A DNA stretch of 9,355 nucleotides from Opitutia bacterium (GCA_003157575.1 PMKA01000228.1:1573-10927); one strand, 5' to 3'. Positions 1 through 6,101 are shown, counted from the first letter of the stretch. Numbers and translations: made by a program. Notes: generated from the sequence alone by a model not told the origin.

Positions 1-257
1 GAATTCACACATGACCCCTTCGTCGGGCCCCTGGACAACAGTACAGCGATTGCGATCTTCCGGTGCGTGAGATCTTGCTGATATTTCAGGTTCTGATCGG
101 TAGTCAGAAGCAGGTCAAAACCTTCTCTCTCGGCCATGGCTATAAGATCGCCGTTCTTGATCGCACCCCAGCCCCGTTCGTAGGCAGTGGCTACTTGGTG
201 GTTCGCCAAGTGCTTCCTGAGCGGAACCGGCACGCCCTGGTCAAAGAGTATCTTCAC
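1..257 (-). CDS. PIN-like toxin of a TA pair (DUF5615 type), partial at left edge
   Basis: This is the 5' part of a probable ribonuclease toxin; the 3' end lies beyond base 1, leaving about 85 codons. It starts with GTG at 257-255, overlapping the antitoxin stop (shared GTGA), which is typical of co-translated TA pairs. The visible protein begins VKILFDQGVPVPLRKHL, then has YERGWGAIKNGDLI and a central LLLTTDQNLKYQQDL. These match the DUF5615/PIN-like layout, with early Asp-6 and the TTDxNLxYQQ block as acidic active-site candidates. The protein would act in the cytoplasm on RNA, neutralised by the upstream gene product. Oddity: after IAIAVLLS the residues RGPTKGSCVN do not look like the STxWP-type ending I expect, so the tail may be divergent or frameshifted. 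Family assignment is from recalled motif similarity. The fold and TA pairing are fairly secure; the substrate is unknown. Confidence 0.72.
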   Translation of the reverse strand, partial: MKILFDQGVPVPLRKHLANHQVATAYERGWGAIKNGDLIAMAEREGFDLLLTTDQNLKYQQDLTHRKIAIAVLLSRGPTKGSCVN

Positions 258-469
258 GCTACGGCCATGCGTGCTGCGAATTCCAACACCGACTCGATCT
301 GAGAGCGCTGAACGCCCGGGAACCATTCGAGGTATTCATCAATCTGAGCGCCGTCCTCAAGATTCTGAAAGAGCGACGCCACCGGGACTCTGGTTCCACG
401 GAGAACCCATGCGCCGCTCTGGATTTGCGGGTCGCTTTCCACTGCGGAACATGAGGACCAATCGAACAT
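254..469 (-). CDS. DUF433-family antitoxin, 71 aa
   Basis: This is a small antitoxin of the DUF433 type, a winged-helix DNA-binding family that pairs with PIN-like toxins and usually autorepresses its operon. The signature is easy to read: MFDWSSCSAVESDPQ, then GAWVLRGTRVPVASLF (residues about 19-34), then the acidic DEYLEWFPGV block (about 44-53) and a C-terminal helix SQIESVLEFAARMAVA. The length of 71 aa is normal for the family. The start is ATG at 469-467, where the conserved opening begins; Shine-Dalgarno support is weak. The stop overlaps the toxin's GTG start by four bases, so the two are translationally coupled. The surrounding DNA is less G+C-rich than the rest of the window, consistent with acquisition by transfer. 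I am confident of the family; regulation is inferred. Confidence 0.85.
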   Translation of the reverse strand: MFDWSSCSAVESDPQIQSGAWVLRGTRVPVASLFQNLEDGAQIDEYLEWFPGVQRSQIESVLEFAARMAVA

Positions 470-475
470 GTGGTA

Positions 476-503
476 AGCCTACACCTGGCGGAAGAAGTTT
501 CAA
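476..503 (-). promoter_or_regulatory. Candidate promoter for the antitoxin-toxin pair
   Basis: Read on the minus strand, TTGAAA (503-498) stands 16 bases before TAGGCT (481-476), just ahead of the antitoxin ATG at 469. The -35 is a 5/6 match to the sigma-70 consensus, but the -10 is poor. The short leader would be nearly leaderless. This is a weak candidate from pattern only. Confidence 0.25.
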
Positions 504-695
504 GGACGAGTTAAAGTCGTAGCGTCGGTCCGCGACCGGCGCCCGGTGTCCGGGCATCTGCGTGATCTTCGAAAGCCGTGGTGAATCGATCCTCGTCAGG
601 GTCGGAACGGCGGCGCCACACCCACCATCAGCATGGCCGTCGCGGCTGTTTTCCGGAATTTGCAGTGGCGGGAAGCATCGGCGTCCGGTTAAGCT

Positions 696-1493
696 GTGCC
701 CGTGAAACCCAAAGAACATACGGTCTGCGGCCTGGCGGCGGTGAAAGCGTTGTTCGCCCACGACGCGGGGGCGATCAAGCGCCTGTACTTCGACTACCCT
801 ACCGGGCGCAGGATAGGCATCATCTGCAAGGTCCTGGCGCAGGCCAAAAAGCTCTACCGCTGCATCGAGCCGGTCGAACTGGAGAAGATTTCCGGCACCG
901 TCCACCATGGCGGCATCGTTGCGGTGATCGAGCCGCGCGTCATGCACCCGCCGCGTCCCGAGGATCTGCGCCGCTGGGCCCAGGCCCGCGAGCCGCTGCT
1001 GCTTCTCGACCGGATCGGCAATGCGCACAACCTCGGAGCCATCGTCCGTTCGGCGGCTTTTTTCGGAGTGAAGCACATCGTGATCCCGGACGATCCGGAA
1101 CAGGCAAAGCCCTGCGAGGCCGCCTACCGTGTGGCGGAGGGCGGCATGGAGCACGTCGAGATCCATGCCGTGACATCCCTCGCCGGATTCATCTCCGAGG
1201 CGCGGCCGTTCTTTCGCGTGGTCGGAACCTCGGTCCGGGGAGCGGCTCCGGTCGTCGGCCGGGAAACCCGCGTCGCCACCCCAAAGGCGCCGGAGCGGCC
1301 GGTCGCGCTGGTGCTTGGCAACGAGGAGCGCGGGCTCGCGCCCGATGTGGCGGCGGCGTGTGACGCCCTCGTGCGCATCCCGGGAGGGGGTGCGATCGAA
1401 TCGCTCAACGTCTCCGCGGCGGCGGCGGTGCTTTGTTGGGAGTATTTCGGGCGCCCCCATGCCGGCCCTTCACGGCATGCGCCGCCCGGCTGA
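696..1493 (+). CDS. SpoU/TrmH-family RNA 2'-O-methyltransferase (YfiF-like), 265 aa
   Basis: This is a SAM-dependent RNA ribose 2'-O-methyltransferase of the SPOUT (trefoil-knot) class, acting on rRNA or tRNA in the cytoplasm. The N-terminal L30e-like substrate-binding domain (about residues 8-80) opens with VCGLAAVKALF and ends with SGTVHHGGIVAVIEP. The catalytic domain carries motif 1 RIGNAHNLGAIVRSAAFFG (about 106-124, with the Asn and Arg expected for catalysis), motif 2 LVLGNEERGL (about 205-214) and motif 3 IPGGGAIESLNVSAAAAVL (228-246). The order and the HHGG segment recall the C-terminal two-thirds of E. coli YfiF more than RlmB or TrmH; this is from memory. An in-frame TAA at 690-692 limits the start to GTG 696 or GTG 702, and neither has a strong ribosome-binding site. 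The gene stands alone and converges on the channel gene. The family is secure; the target nucleotide is unknown. Confidence 0.92.
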   Translation: MPVKPKEHTVCGLAAVKALFAHDAGAIKRLYFDYPTGRRIGIICKVLAQAKKLYRCIEPVELEKISGTVHHGGIVAVIEPRVMHPPRPEDLRRWAQAREPLLLLDRIGNAHNLGAIVRSAAFFGVKHIVIPDDPEQAKPCEAAYRVAEGGMEHVEIHAVTSLAGFISEARPFFRVVGTSVRGAAPVVGRETRVATPKAPERPVALVLGNEERGLAPDVAAACDALVRIPGGGAIESLNVSAAAAVLCWEYFGRPHAGPSRHAPPG

Positions 1494-1513
1494 GCCCATC
1501 GGGTCGGGGGGTC

Positions 1514-1532
1514 GTCGGAGCGCAATTCCGAC
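1514..1532. terminator. Weak hairpin between convergent genes
   Basis: GTCGGA (1514-1519) and TCCGAC (1527-1532) form a 6-bp stem with a 7-base loop in the 60-base gap between the convergent methyltransferase and channel genes. No T-tract follows on either strand, so intrinsic termination is uncertain. Position is the main argument. Confidence 0.25.
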
Positions 1533-1553
1533 CTCCTCCTGGCAGGTTTCGAC

Positions 1554-2885
1554 TCACGCCGGGGGCAGCGGCGAACCCGTGTTGCCGGTGCGGGTCGCGG
1601 CGATCGCGTTGACCTGCTGGCGAAACCCGGGGTTGTGGCTGAGCACCCGCTCAAACGCCTCGCGCTTCAGGAAGAACACATCGCCATAGCCTGCTGCCCG
1701 GGCCGTCGCATTGCGAGGCCGGGCCGTAACAAGCGCCGCTTCGCCGAAGAACGAGCCGGGGCCCAGCGTCGCCAGCACGGCGCCGTCGGCGGTCACGATC
1801 TCGATCGCGCCGCGCAGGATGAAATACATGCCGTCCCCCGGGTCGCCCGCGCAAAAAAGCTCCTCTTGCGGAACGACCACGCGGGGCTTGAGCTCGATCA
1901 CGAGTCCTTCCAGCAGACGCCGGTCGGCGCCCTTGAGGAGGGGCACCTTCTCGATCATCTCGGCATTGAGAAATAGCGCCACGTCGGCGCGCAGCTTCGG
2001 AGGAAGTTCATCGAGGATGGCGCTCACATCGTAGCCCTGATGGCTCTTCCAGACATAGCGGTAATACTCGCGCACCCGGGATCGCAGCGGTCCGGGCACG
2101 GCGTTTCCGCGCATGAACGAATCGACGCGGCTCAGGATCTCAAGGTGGGCCTCCCGCGCCGCGTCCAGGCGGACGAGCAGGCTCGCGATGTTGCCCAGCA
2201 CGTAGCCGAAGAACCCGATCCCGACCAGCATCGTCAGCGAGGCATAGATCATCTGCCCCTTGGTTTCGGCTGTGATGTCGCCATAGCCCACGGTTGCGAG
2301 CGTCGTGATCGTCCAATACGCCGCGCGGATATAATCGAGCACCAGGTCCGGGCTCCTGCCCACGGACCCGCCCCCCAGCGCGCTCCAGCCGCAGGCGATC
2401 AGATTGATCACAAGCGGAACGATGAACCCGAGCGGAAGCAGCCGCACCAGCACGGGATGCAGATCCGCAAGTTCGTCCAGCAGCAGGTGGATCGAAAACA
2501 CCCGGCGGAACATGAGCAGCTTGACAAGAAGGAGGTACTCCGCCCGCCCGCCCAGAATCGGATGCAGCACGCTGAACAGGGGGAACGCGACGGCAAAATC
2601 CGCGGCCAGCGACCAGCCGCCGCCCGCAACCGCCAGCGCCCCCCCCATCCGGCGGCGGCGCACAATCCGCGGCCACTGGTTGACGACCATCAGAATCGCC
2701 ACGCAAAAATCGATCGAGTAGTCGACGGTCTGCCCCCCGGACAAATCGCGGAAGTACACCAGCCGGAGCGGAATCCAGACCGTCGCGGCAACCGCGGCAA
2801 GGACGTTGGCCGGGATGATCCACCGCCGCAGCAGGCGCGGGATCTCCGGATCGGCGAACGGGATGGCGTCCTTGGCTTCGTACAT
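1554..2885 (-). CDS. Cyclic-nucleotide-gated K+ channel (6TM + CNBD), 443 aa
   Basis: This is an inner-membrane ion channel, expected to be a tetramer that passes potassium and is gated by cyclic nucleotide. Hydrophobic segments S1-S6 fill about residues 20-240. S4 (around LLVKLLMFRRVFSI) is poorly charged, arguing against strong voltage sensing. The pore helix leads to the K+ filter TTLATVGYGD (about 194-203). An amphipathic C-linker (about 240-310) precedes a cyclic-nucleotide-binding domain (about 311-425) with GDGMYFILRG and the phosphate-binding cassette FFGEAALVTARPRNATARA. The cassette Glu and Arg are present, but Asn occupies the usual Ser/Thr after Arg. Size and layout match bacterial SthK/LliK-type channels. 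I chose ATG 2885; an in-frame TTG at 2948 would add 21 low-complexity residues (an AGGAGG at about 2897-2902 lies between the two and decides neither). Only the cyclic-nucleotide ligand (cAMP or cGMP) is open. Confidence 0.93.
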   Translation of the reverse strand: MYEAKDAIPFADPEIPRLLRRWIIPANVLAAVAATVWIPLRLVYFRDLSGGQTVDYSIDFCVAILMVVNQWPRIVRRRRMGGALAVAGGGWSLAADFAVAFPLFSVLHPILGGRAEYLLLVKLLMFRRVFSIHLLLDELADLHPVLVRLLPLGFIVPLVINLIACGWSALGGGSVGRSPDLVLDYIRAAYWTITTLATVGYGDITAETKGQMIYASLTMLVGIGFFGYVLGNIASLLVRLDAAREAHLEILSRVDSFMRGNAVPGPLRSRVREYYRYVWKSHQGYDVSAILDELPPKLRADVALFLNAEMIEKVPLLKGADRRLLEGLVIELKPRVVVPQEELFCAGDPGDGMYFILRGAIEIVTADGAVLATLGPGSFFGEAALVTARPRNATARAAGYGDVFFLKREAFERVLSHNPGFRQQVNAIAATRTGNTGSPLPPA

Positions 2886-3118
2886 CGGGGTTACAGGGGC
2901 CGCTACAAGGCCCGCCCCTCCTATCGCCGAATCCGTCCGCGGCGTCAATCGCGCGGACGCCCCGGACCTCCGCCCCGGGGTTCCCTCCGGGCTCCAATAT
3001 TCACAACGATATAACGCGATAAATTATTGCGGAGGAAACACCCTAGCCTAATACTGGGTAATTCTCCCTGCCCGGGGAGCGACTCGCCGGCCAAGTCCCG
3101 CATCATTCTCCACCAACC
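2886..3118. promoter_or_regulatory. Divergent intergenic region between channel and response regulator
   Basis: These 233 bases lie between the divergent starts of the channel (minus) and the receiver protein (plus). The part next to the channel is very G+C-rich and includes an inverted repeat, CCCCGG (2960-2965) with CCGGGG (2975-2980). Bases about 2997-3028 form the most AT-rich patch nearby (ATATAACGCGATAAATTATT at 3009-3028), the likely place for promoter elements of both genes. No regulator site can be named. Confidence 0.4.
3027..3054 (+). promoter_or_regulatory. Candidate promoter for the response regulator
   Basis: TTGCGG (3027-3032) and TAATAC (3049-3054) are separated by 16 bases and stand about 65 bases before the ATG at 3119. 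Both boxes match the sigma-70 consensus only partly. Support comes mainly from the adjacent AT-rich patch. Confidence 0.25.
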
Positions 3119-3508
3119 ATGAAGATCCTTATAGTCGAAGATGACCGTGAATATCGCGCCCTCCTTTATGAGCTTCTTCATTCGTGGGGGCATGACATGC
3201 TGGCTGTGTCGGACGCCCTGCATGCCGTCGCCCTGCTGGACGAGACCAACAACGGCATCGACCTCGTGCTTCTCGATCTGAACCTGCCCCGCCTCGGCGG
3301 CGACCAGATCATGAAGACCTATGCCAACTGGACGAAATGCCACACCCGCTTCATCATCATGTCCGGCTTTTTCAACCCCGACAATTATATCGATCACCCG
3401 AAGGTCGTCGGCTGCCTGCACAAGCCCATCTCCAATGACACGCTGAAGAAGATGGTGGCAAAGGCGGAGGAGTCCCTCAAGGCAGTGGTGAAAAGCGAAA
3501 AGGACTGA
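3119..3508 (+). CDS. Receiver-only (CheY-like) response regulator, 129 aa
   Basis: This is a single REC domain with no output domain, so it should act by protein contact or as a phosphorelay intermediate in the cytoplasm. The (beta-alpha)5 landmarks are clear: KILIVEDD with acidic residues E7, D8 and D9, the phospho-acceptor D53 in VLLDLNLPRLGG, S82 in IIMSG, and K102 in the LHKP turn. All residues needed for phosphorylation are present. The aromatic 'switch' residue that normally stands three before the Lys is Cys99 (GCLHKP). The C-terminal helix is Lys-rich (KKMVAKAEESLKAVVKSEKD) and ends just after the domain, so the protein is complete. The start is ATG 3119, with no clear Shine-Dalgarno sequence. 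No histidine kinase is in the window, so the partner is unknown. It is divergent from the channel gene and upstream of rpsR. Confidence 0.93.
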   Translation: MKILIVEDDREYRALLYELLHSWGHDMLAVSDALHAVALLDETNNGIDLVLLDLNLPRLGGDQIMKTYANWTKCHTRFIIMSGFFNPDNYIDHPKVVGCLHKPISNDTLKKMVAKAEESLKAVVKSEKD

Positions 3509-3532
3509 ACTTTCGGGTGGGGAAAATGCGGG

Positions 3533-3560
3533 TTGACAACGCCCGCCCGCACCGCACCCT
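3533..3560 (+). promoter_or_regulatory. Candidate promoter for rpsR
   Basis: A perfect TTGACA -35 box (3533-3538) lies in the gap between the response regulator and S18. With 16-base spacing the -10 would be CACCCT (3555-3560), which keeps only the second A and the last T of the consensus. A start there would give a short pyrimidine-rich leader to the ATG at 3586. The -35 is convincing; the -10 is weak. Confidence 0.4.
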
Positions 3561-3585
3561 TCTCGCCTCTTTACTTTCTTCCTTC

Positions 3586-3780
3586 ATGACCACGCCCGAA
3601 ACCAAGCCGCAGACTCCGACGCCTGCCGAAATCCCCTTCACCAGCCCGCACACGTTCAACCGTTGTGTCACGGACACGGGCAAGATCCTGCCGCGAAAAT
3701 ACACCGGACTGACCTCCAAATACCAGCGCGCGGTCACCAAGACCCTCAAGCGCGCGCGCCACATGTTGCTGGCCCCGTGA
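3586..3780 (+). CDS. rpsR: Small ribosomal subunit protein bS18, short form, 64 aa
   Basis: This is bS18, a platform protein of the 30S subunit that binds beside bS6 and 16S rRNA. Recognition rests on the core TDTGKILPRKYTGLTSKYQR (residues 29-48) and the basic C-terminal helix AVTKTLKRARHMLLAP. The N-terminal 20 residues are Pro/Thr-rich and lack the Cys pairs of zinc-type S18; only Cys27 is present. The whole is shorter than the usual 70-90 aa. ATG 3586 is chosen because it follows a C/T-rich leader and opens a plausible N-terminus. An in-frame upstream start at 3517 would add 23 residues without family character and would overlap the TTGACA box. The gene stands outside the usual rpsF-ssb-rpsR-rplI cluster and has its own terminator. 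It could be the only S18 or a zinc-independent paralogue; the window cannot tell. Confidence 0.9.
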   Translation: MTTPETKPQTPTPAEIPFTSPHTFNRCVTDTGKILPRKYTGLTSKYQRAVTKTLKRARHMLLAP

Positions 3781-3809
3781 GCCGCCAGGCGCACGTCGCG
3801 CATCTTCCG

Positions 3810-3836
3810 AGCCGGAGCCTGTGCTCCGGCTTTTTT
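3810..3836 (+). terminator. Intrinsic terminator after rpsR
   Basis: AGCCGGAGC (3810-3818) pairs perfectly with GCTCCGGCT (3823-3831) around a CTGT loop, giving a 9-bp G+C-rich stem followed by a run of six T (3831-3836). It lies 30 bases after the rpsR stop and separates S18 from the downstream tsaC pair. This is a textbook Rho-independent terminator on the plus strand. Confidence 0.93.
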
Positions 3837-3918
3837 GTTCCCAACAGCCGGGAGGGCCGTCGGACACCGCGCCGCCGAGGGCGCGGTTTTCGTTGCAGCA
3901 TCCGGCGTCGATGGGAAT

Positions 3919-4929
3919 ATGCGGACTGACCGAACCGTGACGCACTCTGCCCGAATCTACCGTGGAACTGCGGAAAACCTGCGCCGGCTGGCGCGGGTCC
4001 TCCGGCGGGGAGGTCTGGTCGCGGCGCCCACTGAAACGGTTTACGGCCTCGCCGCAAATGCCTTCGACGCAAATGCCTGTCGGGACATCTTTCGCGCCAA
4101 ACGCCGCCCGGCCGACGACCCGCTGATCGTCCATGTCGCCGACCTCCGGATGCTCGCCCGGGTTGCCGAGCCCAACGAAGCGGTCACCCGGCTGGCCCGG
4201 GCATTCTGGCCCGGCCCCCTTACCCTTATCCTTCCCCGCAAGCCGCTCATTCCCGACGTCGTAACCGCCGGCCTGTCGAGCGTGGCGGTGCGCATGCCCG
4301 CGCATCCGCTCTTCCGGCGTCTGCTGCGCCTCAGCGGCCTCCCGCTCGCCGCCCCGAGCGCCAACCCCTTCGGTTACGTGAGCCCCACGACGGCCGCCCA
4401 CGTCCGGGATGGTCTCGGATCGGCAATCGCATACATCCTGGACGGCGGCCCCTGCCGTCACGGACTCGAATCCACCATCGTGGACGTCCGCAACCCCCGC
4501 CGCCCCGTGCTTCTCCGGCCGGGCGTGATCACTGCTGAACAGCTCGCGCGCGTACTGGGCGTTCCCGTCCGCACCCGGGCGCGCCGCCGCAAGCCGGGGA
4601 CTCCCGTCCCGGCCCCGGGTCTGATGAAACGCCACTACAGCCCCCTCCGGCCGATGCGCCTCCACCGCCGCATCACCGCCGCAATGGCGGCCCGCGCACG
4701 GTCCGACGAGGCGTGGATCTGTTTCCAAAAACCGGATTGGGCGTGCGCGGCAAAGAACGTGTTCTGGCTCAGCGCGCGCGGCGATGCCGGCGAGGCGGGC
4801 CAGCGCCTCTTCGCCCTCCTTCGCCGGCTCGACCGGGGTCCATGGAAATGCCTGCACGCGGAACTCGCCCCGGCGGGAGGTCCCGGCCTCGCGATCAACG
4901 ACCGCCTTCGCCGGGCTGCCGCAAAATGA
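3919..4929 (+). CDS. L-threonylcarbamoyladenylate synthase (Sua5/TsaC type), 336 aa
   Basis: This enzyme makes threonylcarbamoyl-AMP from threonine, bicarbonate and ATP, the first step of t6A37 formation on ANN-decoding tRNAs, in the cytoplasm. The YrdC domain (about residues 10-200) shows PTETVYGL (37-44), FRAKRRPADDPLIVHV with the substrate-binding K/R cluster (58-73), FWPGPLT (96-102), SVAVRMP (121-127), APSAN (145-149) and STIVDV (185-190). The linker APGLMKRHYSP (232-242) corresponds to the flexible lid of Sua5 proteins. A Sua5 domain follows (about 245-336), ending GLAINDRLRRAA, so this is the two-domain Sua5 form, not short TsaC. ATG 3919 is preferred; GTG 3937 is possible. Extension to a TTG at 3835 would run into the terminator's T-tract and adds nonsense-like sequence. 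The stop overlaps the next gene's ATG (ATGA), implying translational coupling. Confidence 0.94.
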   Translation: MRTDRTVTHSARIYRGTAENLRRLARVLRRGGLVAAPTETVYGLAANAFDANACRDIFRAKRRPADDPLIVHVADLRMLARVAEPNEAVTRLARAFWPGPLTLILPRKPLIPDVVTAGLSSVAVRMPAHPLFRRLLRLSGLPLAAPSANPFGYVSPTTAAHVRDGLGSAIAYILDGGPCRHGLESTIVDVRNPRRPVLLRPGVITAEQLARVLGVPVRTRARRRKPGTPVPAPGLMKRHYSPLRPMRLHRRITAAMAARARSDEAWICFQKPDWACAAKNVFWLSARGDAGEAGQRLFALLRRLDRGPWKCLHAELAPAGGPGLAINDRLRRAAAK

Positions 4930-6101
4930 AGCCTTCCCTCCGCGAATTTTTCCCGGGATTCCTCCGGCTCCTGCCGCTTCTCCCCGCTTTGGTCTGCGCG
5001 GCCTTCCCAGCCACACCCTCCGCCACGCCGGAAGCCGGACCGTCTCCAGCTGTCCCCGCGGGAGTGAAACTCGACACCGGCGAAATCGAGGGGGCGAAAT
5101 TCGTGATCGCCAGACCCGCTCAATGGAGCGGCTGCGTGCTGCTGCTCGCCCACGGATTCCGCGACCCGAACGCGCCCCTGGTCGCCGACCTCGATCCCAA
5201 CCACCTCGCCTGCCGCACCCTGCTCGAAGAGGGGTGGATCGTCGCCACAACGAGCTACCGGCGCAACGGGATGATCATCCGCGATGCGATCGCCGACATC
5301 GAAAACCTCCGCGAGCGCATCGCCTCCACCTGCGGCGAGCCGCGCAGGGTCCTGCTTGAGGGAGATGCCATGGGGGGAGCGATCGTCACGCTGATCGCGG
5401 AGCAATTCGCCGGCCATTACCAGGGAGCCGTGGCCGTCGGCCCGGCCCTGCAGATGCGCGGGGCGAAGGACCCCCTCCCGTTCAATCTCCAGCCGCAGAT
5501 TCCCGTGGTCTTCCTGTGCACGCAAAACGAGCTCGACGCTCCACGGAAATACCTCTCGGCGCCGTACGAACGGCAAAGCAGTCTGCTGCTGCTTGAGGTG
5601 TCCCGCGACGGACGCCTGAACGTGAGCCAGCGCGAACGCCTCCTCGCGATCCGCACCCTGATCGCCCTTATCGAACGCGAGCCGGTCACGCTCCCGACCG
5701 TCGCAGGCGGACCGGATTGTTTCGACGCAACCCAGGAACAGGTGCAGGTCACCTCCCAGGTCCGGCTGCTCAACGAAGGCGGCTTCGAGGCACGGGTGAC
5801 CGATGTAACCGTGATCGACGGGGATCTGGTCCTCAATGCGCAGCCCTCCGATTTCTCCGCGGCCGACATCGCCCCCGGAACGCGCTTTGAGGTCGTCGCC
5901 CGGGGAAAGTCTCTGAACGTTCTTTACGGCCGCGCCTCCGCAGGCGGTCCGCGCGGATCGTGGATCGCGTTTCCCGACGCCGACGGTTTCTTCCGCCTCA
6001 TCTGCAGCGGCGGCGACGCCGCAACGATCACCGGGCTCGGGACAGGCGACCCTGTCGTCATCCGCCGTCTTCAGGAAGGCGCCGGCGCCACGCCGCCGTA
6101 A
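4926..6101 (+). CDS. Secreted alpha/beta-hydrolase-fold protein, predicted inactive, with SAM_HAT_C-like C-terminus, 391 aa
   Basis: Function is not known. Residues 1 to about 30 look like a signal peptide (MKPSLREFF, then a Leu/Pro/Ala-rich core, then AxA-like sites), so the protein is probably periplasmic. Residues about 45-250 form an alpha/beta hydrolase: oxyanion-type LLLAHGF (72-78), nucleophile elbow LEGDAMGGA (144-152) and an acid-loop candidate FLCTQNELD (196-204). The elbow should be G-x-S-x-G but reads G-D-A-M-G, so Ala148 replaces the serine. The late DGRLN (228-232) has Arg230 where I expect the catalytic His. Residues about 287-383 (VTDVTVIDGDLVLNA, NVLYGR, GSWIAF, GGDAATITGLGTGDPVVI) resemble the C-terminal beta domain of SAM hydroxide adenosyltransferases; no N-terminal catalytic domain of that family is present. 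ATG 4926 overlaps the tsaC stop by four bases and directly precedes the signal peptide. The hydrolase fold is fairly sure, the C-terminal match moderate, the loss of activity inferred. Confidence 0.8.
   Translation: MKPSLREFFPGFLRLLPLLPALVCAAFPATPSATPEAGPSPAVPAGVKLDTGEIEGAKFVIARPAQWSGCVLLLAHGFRDPNAPLVADLDPNHLACRTLLEEGWIVATTSYRRNGMIIRDAIADIENLRERIASTCGEPRRVLLEGDAMGGAIVTLIAEQFAGHYQGAVAVGPALQMRGAKDPLPFNLQPQIPVVFLCTQNELDAPRKYLSAPYERQSSLLLLEVSRDGRLNVSQRERLLAIRTLIALIEREPVTLPTVAGGPDCFDATQEQVQVTSQVRLLNEGGFEARVTDVTVIDGDLVLNAQPSDFSAADIAPGTRFEVVARGKSLNVLYGRASAGGPRGSWIAFPDADGFFRLICSGGDAATITGLGTGDPVVIRRLQEGAGATPP

Noticed and set aside
1..6. GAATTC at the very first bases
   Set aside because: It is an EcoRI recognition sequence, but one occurrence at a window edge says nothing biological, and the right end has no such site.
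541..555. Hairpin GCCCGG/CCGGGC upstream of the methyltransferase
   Set aside because: A short 6-bp G+C stem without T-tract, expected by chance in such DNA, and not placed after any gene on either strand.
357..1460. Long open frame on the minus strand opposite the methyltransferase gene
   Set aside because: Arg/Gly/Asp-rich sequence without domain motifs, opposite a gene with all three SPOUT motifs. It is a G+C-rich shadow frame.
2040..3014. 324-codon open frame on the plus strand opposite the channel gene
   Set aside because: The composition is Arg/Gln/His/Pro-rich, the usual complement of hydrophobic codons. The minus strand encodes a clear K+ channel.
3119..3780. Response regulator and S18 as a functional operon
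   Set aside because: A TTGACA box lies between them and the functions are unrelated. Adjacency alone does not support it.
3835..3918. N-terminal extension of TsaC from a TTG inside the terminator
   Set aside because: The first bases lie in the terminator T-tract, and the 28 extra residues do not resemble Sua5 proteins. ATG 3919 fits the family start.
3571..5250. 559-codon open frame on the minus strand across rpsR and tsaC
   Set aside because: It crosses the rpsR terminator and two well-identified genes, and its translation is low-complexity Arg/Gly/Ala. It is a shadow.
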